A DNA stretch of 64,000 nucleotides from Manduca sexta (lineage: Eukaryota > Arthropoda > Insecta > Lepidoptera > Sphingidae), in NCBI RefSeq assembly GCF_014839805.1, contig NC_051123.1:5810727-5874726 (forward strand). The letters are read 5' to 3'. A program made the position numbers and the translations under genes. Shown in pieces: positions 1-12,958 of this stretch. The stretch's first letter is position 1, and each line of letters begins with the position of its first letter. Under the pieces are notes generated by a model. The model saw only the letters and a list, made by a program, of their open reading frames with translations, was not told the DNA's origin and made no database searches.

Positions 1-1585
1 TTTTACTATGTTATACTAATATATAACAGCCGAACAATTATATTGTTGGAACACATTAATCTCAGGACCAACTAAATACATTTTTAATTTTTCACTACTA
101 GGAAGTTACCTTACTCCCGGGTGCTTATAGGCCACTGTTTATCCCAGAATAATAATAATAAGCGACAATTTGGTCGACACTAAATTTCATTCATACTTAA
201 AATCAGGACTATTTTCCGAAAAAAATGTTGTGTCCAGTCAATTAGCATTTTAACTGTTGATGTAAAGCGGGAGTTTTATCCCAGAAATACTTTATGTTAT
301 CAATCACTTCGTAAACATTCTTCTTATTAGGTAAGTAAATGAAACACTAATAAGATTTTACTAAGAATTGTCTTTTACAGTTTTATTAAAGCATCAATGA
401 TTATCAGTAAAATATATTTTTTTAAAAGTATTTCTCCATTCACCATTATTATTGTTATGACAAATATATCTGTATAACGTAGCAATTTTTGCAATGTTTA
501 TGTGGTAGGATAGTCTAATAACTTCTATTGAATCAATTGACTTAGTATCCAAAGTCAAAAATTGTGTCAAGATATGACCAAATACTTCTAAGTTTAGACT
601 TTAGAGTAGCCACAATCATCCTTTTTTCATATGTTCAATAAAGACATCTCAGTTATGGTGCCTTAGGCTACTATGAAATATTACTGTCTTAAAACATAAT
701 TAAAATTTAATATTCAAATAATAATTATCCACAGTTAATTTAATGAATTTATTCTTATAAGGTTAGTATACAAGTGAAGTTTTCTTGGTTTCTGTGATTT
801 TAGTGAAATTTTTGTAGTCCGGTGGTTCACTTGCAGGCAAAGGCTCAGTAAGTAGCATGGTAAAGCCCAGCATTGTGTATAGCTGCTTTATAGGAATTGT
901 TGTGGCTTGTTACTGGCAACTGTAATCATTCAATTAATATTGAAGCAATGATATTATTTTATACAGTTAACAATTGAACTTTATGTGATATAATGTTATT
1001 ACGCTTATAGAATAACCTATTTATGTTATGCTAACAAAGGTGGATTCAACTTATTGTTCTAATAACAATAGGCCAAGATTATGCTAAATTAAGATGCCAT
1101 GAAATCATATTTTTTTATTTTATATATTTTCAGCTTATAAGAGGATGTCATGTCACCTGCTTTTAAGTGATTTTATTGGTCTTAAACAGGTCTGCAATTC
1201 AAAAGAATCATGATGCACTGCCGCTCATTAAAGGCACAAATAATTGTTGGGGAAAGGTGGTGGTATTTCAGCTCCCGTGTATATCAAAATTGATGCATTT
1301 GCCATTATGAATTCTGCCAAAAGATTTAAAGTAAAATTAAGACAAACAAAAATATGAGACTTACAATATCCACATGTAAATTTATTTTATTTTTGATAGA
1401 ATATTTTTTTGGCATAAACTACAGATAATGTGTCAACTGTCTAGTACTTTGTTTTTGTTTAAAAAAGTCACATGACTACTGCCATATGCCAGCCTCCTCT
1501 ACTATCTATCTTACCAAATACAATTTATTTCCCGAAGTACCCATCTACTTTTACAAAATAACAGTTGATTTTGATTTATCACTGC

Positions 1586-1776
1586 ATAGTATAAAGCAAA
1601 GTCGCTTTCTCTGTCCCTACCTTTGTATGCTTAAATCTTTAAAACTACGCAACGGATTTTGATGTGGTTTTTTTTAATAGATAGAGTGATTCAAGAGGAA
1701 GGTTTATATGTATAATAACATCCATTAAATAGTGGAGAAATATTGCACCCGTGCGAAGCCGGGGCGGGTCGCTAGT
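1586..1776. repeat. Interspersed repeat with 'gcgaagccggggcgggtcgc' end
   Basis: The stretch starts with 'actgcatagtataaagcaaa', continues with 'aaaactacgcaacggatttt' and ends in 'gcgaagccggggcgggtcgc'. I know this combination from very common non-autonomous insect repeats. It has no coding capacity. The exact superfamily is not assigned here. Confidence 0.65.
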
Positions 1777-1789
1777 TTATAATATACTA

Positions 1790-1950
1790 GGCATGTTTGG
1801 ATTTTGTCCGGGTCCTCGGTTCAATTCCCAGTTCAGGTAACAGTGTGAGACACAAAGGTTTGACCTTAGTCAGATGGCCAATCATAAACACTAAGCCAAG
1901 TTGATTCATCAGCAGTTTCAGAGATTACCTTGTAGCAAACATCTATTCAA
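1790..1950 (+). repeat. Degenerate tRNA-derived SINE-like fragment
   Basis: A pol III B-box match (ggttcaattcc, consensus GGTTCRANNCC) lies at 1,818-1,828 inside 'gggtcctcggttcaattccc'. It is followed by a non-tRNA tail, as in lepidopteran tRNA-derived SINEs. No convincing A box is visible, so it is probably a decayed or truncated copy. Confidence 0.4.
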
Positions 1951-2167
1951 AATAACAAATTATTAAACTTTGCAATATCGATAGAAATATAATCTATTTA
2001 TAATATTTGTATAGATTTGATACATCATGAAATCTTGAAACTTGAAATGTTACTCTGTATGGTAGAAACCCTCTGGTTTCAATTATCTCACTTTGATTTG
2101 GTATTTGTAAAATATTTTTGTTTTACCTATGTAACCCTTTAATTAGTATTAAAATAAATAAAACTAC

Positions 2168-2367
2168 TTTTCGGATTTTATAGCGGTTTTTTATATTTTA
2201 GTTTTGTCCCAATTTTTCAAAGACTGCAGCTTTCATGATCACAGGGGGACTGAGGTGTTGTTCATCCGTAAAATCAAAGTTACAATACCTACCTACATTT
2301 TACAATTATACAACTTTTTAAATTTTTGCTGTTAGTGGTCCGATCTACGCAGAATGAGCTCACAGTG
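2168..2367 (-). repeat. Interspersed repeat, copy 1 of an inverted pair
   Basis: The reverse complement reads 'tgtgagctcattctgcgtag', then 'cggaccactaacag', then 'aaaatgtaggtaggtattgt', then 'caacacctcagtcc'. It aligns along its length with 15,090-15,286 on the plus strand. Non-coding; family name not assigned. Confidence 0.7.
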
Positions 2368-2936
2368 TCTTGAACCTTTAATTAGAGATTAATTTCCCAT
2401 ATAACAAACAAAATTTAAATAAAAAATTAAAATAACTGACCATCCGTCAACAATAATGTAGCAATGGATTCTATAGAGAGTAAATAACAACAAACCCCAA
2501 CGGTTTTGCATGCAAGGGAGAGCCCACAGGGAGTTGAAGGTCAAGTGTGAATCTACATCCCCATACAACATACATACATGTTTATAATTATGCCACGGTG
2601 TGTCTGGCTCCGTCGCCCCTCAAAGCATCATGTTTCAATTATATTATTCACTTGATATGAAGGGATGTTTGAGATGAGATGTATTTGGCTGTGCCTATGT
2701 ACGGAAGGGGTGTGTGCAGCGTTCATCGATTTGTGGATATTAATTTACATTGTGCACTGCCGGACAGTGCTTTGATGTTCTGGGGGTGATTAATTGAAGT
2801 ATTGATTTTGTCTGGTACGCAGTTACTATTTAGGTACCTTGGTGATGTGTTTTATCAGTGTTCATGACCGTAATTATGTGATGTCAATAAAGAAATTTGT
2901 ATATGAATGAGATATAATTTTCCGCTTTTACATCCT

Positions 2937-3194
2937 ATTAATATTATAAATGCGAAAGTTTGTGAGGTAGGATGTATGTATGCATGTATGTTTGTTCCAC
3001 TTTCACGGAAAAACTTCTAAACGGATTTGGATGAAACTTTACAGTAATATTGGTTATACACCAAAATAACACAGGCTACAATTTATAATGATGTGTAATT
3101 TGGTATTAATATAACGATACGTATAAAGTAAGTGAGAAAATTTTTGTATTCCGGAAAACTCATTCACGCGGGCGAAGCCGCGAGCAAAAGCTAG
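2937..3194. repeat. Interspersed repeat ending 'cgcgggcgaagccgcgagc'
   Basis: It starts 'attataaatgcgaaagtttg', has the internal core 'aacttctaaacggatttgga', and ends 'cgcgggcgaagccgcgagc' plus 'aaaagctag'. This is a very common lepidopteran non-autonomous repeat. A related family lies at 10,361-10,655. Confidence 0.7.
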
Positions 3195-3779
3195 TCCTTC
3201 ATACTTTTATGCAGAACTTTGTCGTTCTACTTGGCAAAGACTAAGAACTTAAGTATCTGTTCCAATGCGGTAAAGTTCCACCCATTGCCTATTAGTTAAC
3301 AAGTGGCAATATTAAACTGTAAATAACGTTAAATCAGTTCTCTAATGATAGGATTACATATATACATACTACATACGTCACTCTTTGGTTACATCTTTGA
3401 TATATGCCTACTCAGATACATATGTTGTACTGTGATTATATTTATGATATATGTCTACCCAGACGTAGGAAAAAGCAAGCGTCTTACAACGCACCTTCAT
3501 TCGGTTAACCAATTAGGCAAGTTTGTGTTCTACGCAAATGAAGTTGCGGTTCCTGATTTGTTCTGTGTACAGAGTCTAATATCTGGGAACGAAGTGCAGG
3601 CTAAGTGCTAAGGATTGCGAATTAATGGCATGCTAAGAAAATCCGCTTTCGCTTCCGTAAAAAACAAAAAGTATAGAAATAAAATTCTGTCGTATCATAT
3701 GTATGTCCATATTTCCTTTTTAATATTCGTTTGACATGCAGTTGAACGATTATAAATATGCGATAAACGGAAGGTAGCA

Positions 3780-4236
3780 TGCGCAAATTCTAAGACTTCG
3801 AACGGAAGCGCGAACAATAATGAAGATTTGAGGGTAGATCAACATTCAATACGTAACGGTCACTTTGTTCCGCCAGTGTTTGAGATAGAGCCGTGCGCTG
3901 CGCGTCATTCGCGAACGATTTTGGTGAAAACTGCAGTTTTCCCATATTTCTTATAAATCTCCTATTATCTTATCGCGATTAATCACTACGTAGTTCCCGA
4001 CGCGTACTTACGTCACCTTACGTAGTCCACGCGTGTGGCGTCGATCGAGTCTCTCTGATACCCCTTGTAGTTATAAGTTTTATTTAGTTTTTATTTTAAC
4101 CAGTTTTTATTTTTATATACATATTTATTGTTATTAGTTAGGTAAGTTATTTGTTAGGTTATAAGGTTTAATCCGCACGCCGCCATTTTGTCGTGACCGC
4201 GTCGTCCGCGTCATCCCTTATTTTTCCCGCGTATTC
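3780..4236 (+). promoter_or_regulatory. CpG-rich promoter-like region, candidate 4E-T promoter
   Basis: After 3.7 kb of A+T-rich sequence, CpG density rises sharply here (for example 'gccgtgcgctgcgcgtcatt' near 3,890). At about 4,179 there is 'gccgccattttg', the reverse complement of an AANATGGCGGC motif of the YY1/Pleiohomeotic type often found near transcription starts. A strong donor, 'ttag|gtaagt', sits at 4,142, which could close a 5' UTR exon. No TATA box is obvious. Assignment to 4E-T rests only on position and strand, and 8.4 kb separates it from the first secure exon. Confidence 0.3.
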
Positions 4237-4239
4237 GTG

Positions 4240-4528
4240 ATGGTCATCAGCAAGGACCCGCCGCCAGTAGGCGAGGTATTGAAGAAGAGCCGTCGCAGGA
4301 GGCGCAGAGCTGGCAAGAGAGTGGCAAGAAGTCGTGCGAGTAAGAAGTCAGCGACGGTTGCGGTGGCGGCGGCCCTGACGTCACCAGAAAAGATCAGCTC
4401 GCCAGTCAAATGTGCGGTTCACGCGTTTTTATTACGCTACCAGAGTGCATTAAGAAAAGTACCTTCTCATCTACCGCCGAAGGTACACGCCGGGCCTCCA
4501 ACAAAACGGGTCAAGCGAGTATCGTGGT
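4240..4528 (+). CDS. Candidate first coding exon of 4E-T (start to phase-1 donor)
   Basis: An ATG at 4,240 (another at 4,237) opens about 96 codons ending at a strong donor, gtgagtaa, at 4,529. The exon would end after the first base of a codon. That is the phase required by the first secure 4E-T exon at 12,959, which starts with two bases that complete a codon; the join makes a cysteine codon. The peptide begins MVISKDPPPVGEVLKKS and continues with a run of six arginines and a second basic cluster, which could act as a nuclear localisation signal. Vertebrate 4E-T shuttles through the nucleus, but I see no similarity to its N-terminus. One phase match in three is expected by chance. A retrotransposon gag remnant or an unrelated leader is equally possible. 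Confidence 0.3.
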
Positions 4529-6492
4529 GTGAGTAAACTTTACCCTATATCACCCTTAGACCCGATGTTTATTGTCTGCAATTTTAGCGAGCACGCGATT
4601 AGAGGTATGAATACAACATAATTGATGTGTATAAGAGGCTGTCTGTTGGAGCGTATCAAAAATGTTGCATAAAAACCTTTGCCAATGTTCGTGCATGTTG
4701 TAGTGCGGAATGACTGCGATAATTTACATTTACGATTGTTGTTGCAAGGAAGTAAATACGATTGTGTTCACAACAGTTACTTTAATGCAGCCTATTTAAT
4801 AAAGGACCACTTGGACTATAGCCATGCGCGGGCTACCCGCCTGTGTAATGCGATGGTTGGGGAATCGTGTGTTTCCTGTGTAATTTATATAATACTAGGT
4901 TCTGACTGCTTTTATGTCCGCAATCCGTATATCCTGATTGTATGGGAAGTTCGCTTAAGATGTATTTATAGTCAGGGAAATTTTCACAAGTTTATTTTGA
5001 ACCAACTCCAAACGAAGATTTATATAATTTTCCCCTAGGAATTAGTTCAACATGGAATCTTCCAATAATAGTAAATAGCGAGAAAAGGGTTTCAACCCAC
5101 GTCACTTGCACATACCCTATTTAGAATTAGAACGTGGGATGCGATTTATAATCTACCTACGATACCACGGGAATGATGGTACATCATGGCTCACAAAGTG
5201 TCTGCTGACAATGCAAGTTTAAACATAAAGCTATCCGTGTGTGAGATGTTTCGGTAGTGAACTAACGCGACCCACTTGCGCTTTCAACTGTAATGACGCC
5301 AGGATTCCTTAGTTTTCGTCTGCCAGGAAAGGCGAGTTACAAGTGTAAAGAGGTTTGTAGGTAATTTAAAGCAACTAATGTTGGTAATCGAAATTGAGTT
5401 TCGATTTCTAGTTATTTTCCTCACAGTACTGCAAGGGAGGATGCTAAACCTAGTTTACGAAAAAACCGACATTTCCCTTCGTGAAGTTTTCAAGCAATGA
5501 TAAAGGCAATTTAATGTATGTTGTATAATATAATATGTATTTTTAATCCAAAACATTTTTTTATATTATGTTGTTCGACCTAAGTGTAATAAGTCTCTCA
5601 AATAAGCATGAGTCTGGGTAGGTAACTATCATTATCATGCGCAAATCGTTCAAGTTGCTCGCATATTTTTTCTAATCACCCGCCCTTCATTTATTACGAG
5701 AAATTTACTTGCACGCTATTCTCAGTTTTGTCGCGCTAGTAAATCGTTTGCTCAGGGTTTCAAATTTGGCAGATTTTAAGTGACATTTCGAGCTTGCCAA
5801 GTTCATAGTAACTACTGGTTGTGTGTCACCGGCCTAGTCGACCCGTGTTACACTGACAGTAGCTGCCCCAGTACAAGTAAACCGTTTGATTTTTTGAAAG
5901 TTATAGACTATTTTTCCACATTTATATAGAGTATAGTCAAGTCTTAGCTATTAACGCGTCTTGCTGCTTCGCGTCTTAGATAGCACCGCACCATATCCTG
6001 TAGCGGATGTCGTAAAAGCCCCAAGAGACAGTTGTAACTGGTTGTAAGGCAAGTGACTGGATTGTAAAGAATTTTATCTGCGGAATGCCGTTGCCCGTGT
6101 GATACCATAGGGGGAGTTACTGTCCGGTGTCCACTGGCAGCTGGCTAGGTTAGGCTGTAGGTAGGCTGGCATACACCGAAAATTATAAAAAAAATAAGGA
6201 GTAGGAAAGTTTGATGTATGCATTGTATAGGAAAAATAAATTACAATACAATGGAACAAAATGTGAGTAGTAGGAAATGATGCTATATTCCCGAGTGTCG
6301 ACATTGGGCCGCAAGACCGGTGAAACCAACATAACTGTTCCACTCACCCCCCAAGTGATGGCAACGTAAAAGCGTTTCAAGCCCGCGAAAAAAAAAGGAA
6401 TGCTGTAGTTTCGTCTGCTATGCAACTAAACGATCCCAATCTTAAGATCCAATGAAATTAGTAATTTGTAACCATGTCAAAAAACACTTTTT

Positions 6493-6676
6493 ATTGGTAG
6501 GTACATACCAAAACCCTTTTTCGATCCATTCGCGATGGATCGAAAAAGCGATTTTCGTTGTATAGGTACTGTTTACTACCAAAACCCATTAAAAAAAAGT
6601 TAGTAAATGATTGTTAATGAAGTGTTTTTTCGTTTATTAACCTTTGAATTAAATGGGTTTGGTAGTAAAAAGTACC
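6493..6676. repeat. Fold-back (MITE-like) element with nested perfect palindrome
   Basis: Arms of 26 bp at 6,565-6,590 and 6,651-6,676 ('ggtactgtttactacc' and 'ggtagtaaaaagtacc' sides) are inverted with about three differences. A third, partial arm 'ggtaggtacataccaaaacc' starts near 6,497. Between them, 6,516-6,548 is a perfect palindrome with 14-bp arms 'ctttttcgatccat' and 'atggatcgaaaaag' around the loop tcgcg. No coding sequence. It resembles a small fold-back element. Confidence 0.6.
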
Positions 6677-7496
6677 TGCATAATGAAAGGCCAAAACCGT
6701 GAATGTCGCAATTTTTAGCAGATACGATAGTTTAATTAGGAGCCATCGAAATATCTTGTTTACTTCTAGAGTTTAATTATAATTTATCATTTTACTAAAT
6801 AGCCTACAGCCTTTATTCAAATAATAACAATAAAATGATATTCCTATATGTCGAATTACATTTCATACTTACTTAACTCAATCAGTACCTATAACTGGTA
6901 CAAGATAAATAAAACACGTTCATTCTTGAACAACAAGAACGTAATGAGTTGAATAAGAACGCAATTTATCTCACTAAAGTATTATTCGATAATAGGTAAT
7001 ATTAATTTTGATCTCATTAAATTCGCAACGCGTATGTGCCGTCGCGCTACGAAGACGTTATTATGAAGTCAACGTTCGTACACGATTGTTCAGTGAAAGT
7101 ATGTCAAACTGTGACGGTGGTGTGTCGTTTGTTTAGAGAAAAAAAAAAACACCGGCGCGACCTTGACTGGCTCCACACAGATAGCGCTATTTTCGTACTA
7201 GCACTTTATTGATATGCCTACGTGTTACTTAATCAGAACAATGATAATCTTGCCGAGAGTCTTTGTTGGAATGCTAGGATCTTCGCTGCTTCCCGCTGGA
7301 CAAATCTTGTTTTCAATGGGTAGTCTTAAGCGTCATTCCTCTAGTCTTCTAGAATAATTCAAACGAGTTGGTAGATTGCCTTCGTCTTGTCTGTAGACTG
7401 ACAAGTGACATCATCACTATATTCTGTTGAGATTCTTTTACTGGTGATAGTTCTCTCGTATGTGAGAGTCCGCCTGTCAAGTCAAGTCAAGCAACG

Positions 7497-7712
7497 GTGT
7501 GTAGTCAATGTTGTGTTCCGGTTTGAAGGACTTTGTAGCCAGTGTAACAACTGGACATAATAAGACTTAACATCTCATGTCTCAGGATGGTGAGCGCAGT
7601 AGAATACTAAACAATACTTTATAATTCAAGGCGTTGGATGGTGTTTCTGCTGTTTATGGGCGGTCGTAACGCTTATCATCAGGCGAACGGCAGGCTCGTC
7701 TCGTCATTCAAA
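7497..7712 (+). repeat. Interspersed repeat, 'acatctcatgtctcaggatg' family, copy 1
   Basis: The core 'acatctcatgtctcaggatg' is followed by 'ttggatggtgtttctgctgt' and 'ttatgggcggtcgtaacgct', ending near 'gctcgtctcgtcattcaa'. Two more copies lie at 18,171-18,340 (+) and 55,107-55,325 (-). It is a non-autonomous element widespread in moths. Confidence 0.75.
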
Positions 7713-10360
7713 CCAGTAAAAAAAAGAAGATTCATTTACCTTTCGGTTACGTCACACATTTCATTACGTGTGAAGTATAACGCCATATTTTTGTATATCA
7801 ACATAACCGCGGTAATGTAAATAACCGGATCCTAATTGTGTATAGATTGCTTGATATCAAGTTCGTATAACTCTAATGAACTCAAGGTAAACCTTATTTT
7901 TTGAGTCCATAATTATCTATATTTATTATATGGATGGTCCCATTAATTAGCTAAAATAATCATTCACGTATAAGGAAATAAGGGATATTGTCTGATATCA
8001 TCGAATTGTTGGGTAGTTTGTGCGGTAAGGTAACGGCGACGTTTCTCTAGAAACCGATCAACAGGTGTTCAAAGCGAAGATTTTTTAAAAGGCGATGAGG
8101 AATAAGTGTAATATCCGTAATCACAAGGGAAAGGTGCGTTTTTGCTATAAGTATTATGTATGTATTTGACTGAAAGCGTGATTTTGAAACTAGATTGAAG
8201 TTTTATGATACTTTGAGTTTACTTGTATGTTAATTGAAAATGCATCATTCAACCAAGTTACAGTCGTAGCTCTTAAACTTGCCACGTTCCCATAGGATAC
8301 AAACAAATAAACAAAACAGCAAACATGACATTTGACGGTAGTAGCGAGCATTTCCGTAGGCGTTACATCAATAAAGTCAATAGATGCATCGTCCCCCTTT
8401 CTCCCGGGCACACAGCCGCTTCACCCCACCTCCCCCGGCCCGGGTACATCACAACAAGGGCGTGCAGCGTGCGCAGGCTAGATTCAATCAGGACATGTAA
8501 CGGGCATGTACCTACAACGTTAACAGAACGGTCGACAGGTGCGCTGTATATTGATTTATTTCGGCCACGGATGCCATGATTGGTCTGTGCGGATGCGGGA
8601 TGATTTCTTTTTGTTGCGAATGGTTTTTGAAGGTTTGGCGAGGTAGTGCGCTGTTTCCAAAGTTTGGTCTGTTGCGCATAGTCCACGAGAGGAAATATAA
8701 GTGCAATACAAAGAGCTTTGAGTCACTTATGGATTTAAATTATGCATCATAATAGTATTAAACGGCGGCGATAGAGTAGCGAGATTGCAAGAAAGTATTG
8801 AGAGTTGAATTTCAGTTCTCGGGTTCCATTCTAAACGAAATAACAGATTTTAGTAAAATTTTATACTTGTGTAAAAGTTAACAATACACATAGGGCCATG
8901 GTGGATCATCCGAACGTCAATAAATAGAGACGGCCTGTGCCCCGCAACATGACGATTATATATAGGGCTGCCATGATTATCACAATTTTAAATTTAAGAA
9001 ATTACAACCAGATTAACGGAAACTAAATCTCTCTTACAACTGAATACCTCAGTTTATTCTTATTAAATTGTAAGACTCCACAGCCAAAATACAAGTGAAC
9101 AAAACTGTTCAAATTTATTTTCGAAAATTCGGATATCCACACGCATGGCGACCCTACCGAAAGCCCGATGTGACAATCTATTTATATGAACAATGCTATC
9201 GCGTCTCGCCTGCTACTTGCACTTCTGTGTTTATGATAAATAAATTATTCATAATGACAGGTATAGTTCGGTGTGTTGTGTTTTATGGCGGAAACTAGGA
9301 GTACAGGAGTTTGAATGATCTTTGTATATTACTGACTGAATGAGTAATGATAATTTAATATTTTCTTGTCAGATTAATTGAAAATCTATTTTAGAGTTTA
9401 GACTTTCCCTTTACCTATAATATCAATATTTAACTAATCATTGTACTGATCACAAATGGTTACCAATCATTTTTGCAGTCGCAACTAAATCTTTAAGATA
9501 GACGAATCTGACATTTTTATGTTTATATTTGTTTTTTTTTCAAGTGTAAGTTCAAGTAATCGTGTTTTATAATTTATCTATTTATAATTAAATGTAACGC
9601 TTGTGCCTACTATTATTAAAAACCACAAGCGTCTAATCAATAACCGCAGATCCGTTCAATATGCTGTAGATGTAAATAGGTACCGACAACGAGCCAAAAC
9701 AATTTGTACTAAGCGACCAGCTTCACTCACGCGTTGAAATCTTACACACTTTCAAGCCAAAGATAATATTGGCGAAGACATAATGAATCAATATTATATT
9801 TTCGAATGTCTTCAATTTTATTCAAAATACCACATATAGTTACATGATATCTCTCACTCTAGCGAAAAATTGGTAGTCTGCAGTAAATGAATTAGTAATT
9901 TATTAAGTGTTAAATTTATCAAATTTTACCTGCGCGTTGCGTTATTACATGCTTTGTGTGTGTAAACGCTGTGCGTACAAAAAAAATAATTAAACACCTT
10001 TTAAATATTAACTTAGCGCGTCTGCTCCGCCAATTGTTTTGACAGTAGTTACATGACGTTTCGAAATACACGGGCGTCTAAAATAAATGCTGCATCGCGA
10101 GTGTGCACGGTGATTAGAGTTGTGGATGCAATGGGCTATTTTGTCGCGCCGCATCGGATGCTTTGCTGCGGTAAATAATAGATATCCCGTTTATCACTGA
10201 TATAGTTTGTGTTTTGTAGCGCTTATGTGGCCTGTCTCGAGGCAGTCTAAACAATATGCATTGCCTCACCTCCTAGTGTTGTTACTATATAATATAATAT
10301 TAAAACAAAGCCTATGATATATCAAAAGGCGATTAACATCATTTGAATTTTACTTCTTAT

Positions 10361-10655
10361 CTTACAAATATCATAAATGCAAAAGTGTGTGACAATGTAT
10401 GGATGTTTATAAATTTGTTAGAATTAAATGCAGAAATGGCTGGACGGATTTGAGAGACATTTGGCACACGGATAGACTATCTCTTAGATTAACACATAGT
10501 TTACTTTTTACCTTCGTAATTTGCTCCCGTAGGATATCATTTAAAGTTTAATCTGATTTTTTAAATAGCGCCGGCGTCCTTGTTTGCTACTTTGATTTAG
10601 GGACTTGTAGCGGGAAAGATTTATCACGCGAACGAAGTCACAAGAAACACTAGTG
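10361..10655. repeat. Interspersed repeat ending 'acgcgaacgaagtcac'
   Basis: It begins 'caaatatcataaatgcaaaa', has 'ggctggacggatttgagaga' inside and ends 'acgcgaacgaagtcacaag'. The layout matches the element at 2,937-3,194, with divergence, so this is likely an older copy of a related non-autonomous family. Confidence 0.6.
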
Positions 10656-12958
10656 TTTAATAATTTGAAAATTACATTTGTTTTAACGTAGCTGTAATAA
10701 TAATCATGAAGGACAACAGGTTTTGTTAAATGCGGCGGTTTTCATCACAACTAATGGACTGTTCAACTCCTGTTTTGACTGTCGAATGCTGATAATGTAC
10801 ACAAACATCCTGAGGTGGTTAGAGTGAATAATAATGCCGTATTGCGTGACAGCAGTTACAGCCACTGCGGGTTTTATGTGTTGCACAGCAAATCGGAAGT
10901 GCTGCGATAACCGCTCGTTAGTCGCTGAGATAGCAGTTAACACTCGGTGTAGTGTTTTGTTGATATTTGTCTATGTTATGTTTTATGATTGTTGGAGGAA
11001 ATTTGGTCCACGTTACTTGCAAGCCTCGGCTTTCTATTATAATAAAGATTAATAAATTATATGTGGGTTTTTGGGGATCCGTGCCACAAAACGGGCCTTT
11101 GTTGTCCTTCTTTTTGCCTCTCAAGGCCTATTTTGTTTAAAACTCGTTGATGTATCAAGTTAAAAATAATTTCAAATATACAGGACTAGAATCTCTTTCA
11201 AATATTTATCAGTAACAAAATTAAACTTGTAAGTCTACGCGATCAAAAGATATGACCGCTTATGTCGCATATTTTCGCATATGTTGAGATTTCACAAGGG
11301 AATTAAAACCTTAAGGTATTTCCCTTGGATCTAGAATCATGAAATTAGCCAAGAATTAATGGCATGTAAAAGTAAAAATCTGAAGCCGTAATTATGTACT
11401 AAAGTACAACCCAAATAAAAAAATAATTAACTATTAGAAACTTTATCATTTGCGGTTGGTACAATAACTGTATCTAGATATCGAACGGCAAAGACCAAAT
11501 TTGTCCTAGTCTAGTTTGACTTTTAGTAAGAGCAATAATGTTAGATGCTTTCATAATATACCTACCTATGAAGTTTTTACGGTTCCCTCGATGCGCGAGT
11601 TCAACGCGCATTTGTCCAATATTTTTGTATAAGCTGATTTGCTCAATGCTGAACCTAATTCTCCTTAAAGATTTCCATTGCAACCTGTTGGAAGCGGTCC
11701 GCTTCCTGTGACCTTTATCAGGTCGTCTATAACATTATATAAATTTACCCAAATTACAGTATTATTCAACGCCGTTATCATACTTTATTCGACGCTTACT
11801 CGCTGACGAATGTAAATAGCCCGAATGGCTAGCGTTCGAAATAAACGTTGCATTGCGCGACCGACATCGGTCGCGGCGACACGGGCTGCGTGTTTATTTT
11901 GTCGCGCCACGATATCTAGCTTCGCGATAATGTTCCTCGCCACGCGCTATATTTGACGTTTTATCCGCTGGCGCATGTAAATAAACACCGGACTGGTTAT
12001 GCACGGAAAGTGCGAATGCAATGGCATAGATTGATTGATAGAGGAATTAATAGAAACAAATAATACTGATAGGAAGCTATTAGCTATTGATTTTTTATCT
12101 AGCTAAGTTAGATAACAAATTAAGCCTTTAAAGATAAGTATGATTATAATCAAACTACAATTACATATTAAACTATAGCGTGCTGTTGATTAATAATTTT
12201 TCATAGCCAACTAACATTGAGGTCCGGTCATAGAATGAAATGATAAACAAATGCTACAAGTATTAAATTGAAATGAATGTTGCACGTTTACAAATAGCAG
12301 TTCAACAGGCTTCAATAGAATAGGTATCGTCACGTCATCATCGTCGTTCCGAGCCGTGTCAATATCTATCAATATTTATGTAAAGTTCATTCACCTCGCG
12401 TAGATGCCGCGTTATATTGTTATGAACTTGAGTTTCTATTATTGTGATTATATTTTGATTGTTCTCTAGCTTTGTGAAATTTGCGTCTGTGGTAATAAGT
12501 TGGCTAACTTTGGTTGTATAATGCAGTGGCTTCTGTAAGCCAGAAGTACCACTGAATGAGGTGTGTGACATAAGACCTTGTAACTATTTAAACAATACAA
12601 AAATAAATTTGTATAAAATTTAGATATCAATGTAAAGTACTTCCTAAAATACTTAAGTTGAAGTCGAGAATCGTAGGTGTACTGTGACTTGATCATCGGG
12701 CGGTATTGTTTTGGGTTATAAGACTTCATCATCAATTATTTGACGCTTACTACTGAACTTAGGCCTCCTCATAGTTGTTTATAGAAAGGGGTGAGAGGGG
12801 ACGGGTCGGCTGTACCCTAGAATTGGTGGTGGACTCATAGGATCTTAAGGCAGCCTGCTACTATTTTTTTTTTTATAAAATTATCAACTTAGCAAATATC
12901 TGCGACCATACCGAAGCTTTTACTATTTATAAAGATGTACATAATTTTATTGTCTCAG

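Larger units (their letters stand above)
1..3779. other. Stretch without a gene, repeat-bearing
   Basis: No ORF here is longer than about 90 codons and none has splice context or a recognisable domain. The stretch is strongly A+T-rich. What it holds are the interspersed repeats listed separately (1,586-1,776; 1,790-1,950; 2,168-2,367; 2,937-3,194). I see no RNA gene or promoter. Confidence 0.6.
4529..12958. other. Long stretch without a secure gene; probably 4E-T intron 1 or upstream DNA
   Basis: No ORF has coding character; the longest is 119 codons at 4,679-5,038, with no flanking splice logic. The stretch holds the fold-back element at 6,493-6,676, repeats at 7,497-7,712 and 10,361-10,655, and two CpG-bearing patches at 10,020-10,175 and 11,780-12,000 that share short motifs. 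If the exon at 4,240 is right, all of this is intron. Confidence 0.5.

Noticed and set aside
4679..5038. 119-codon plus-strand ORF
   Set aside because: No domain, ordinary A+T-rich composition, low-complexity ending, and no splice context; length is within chance for this sequence.
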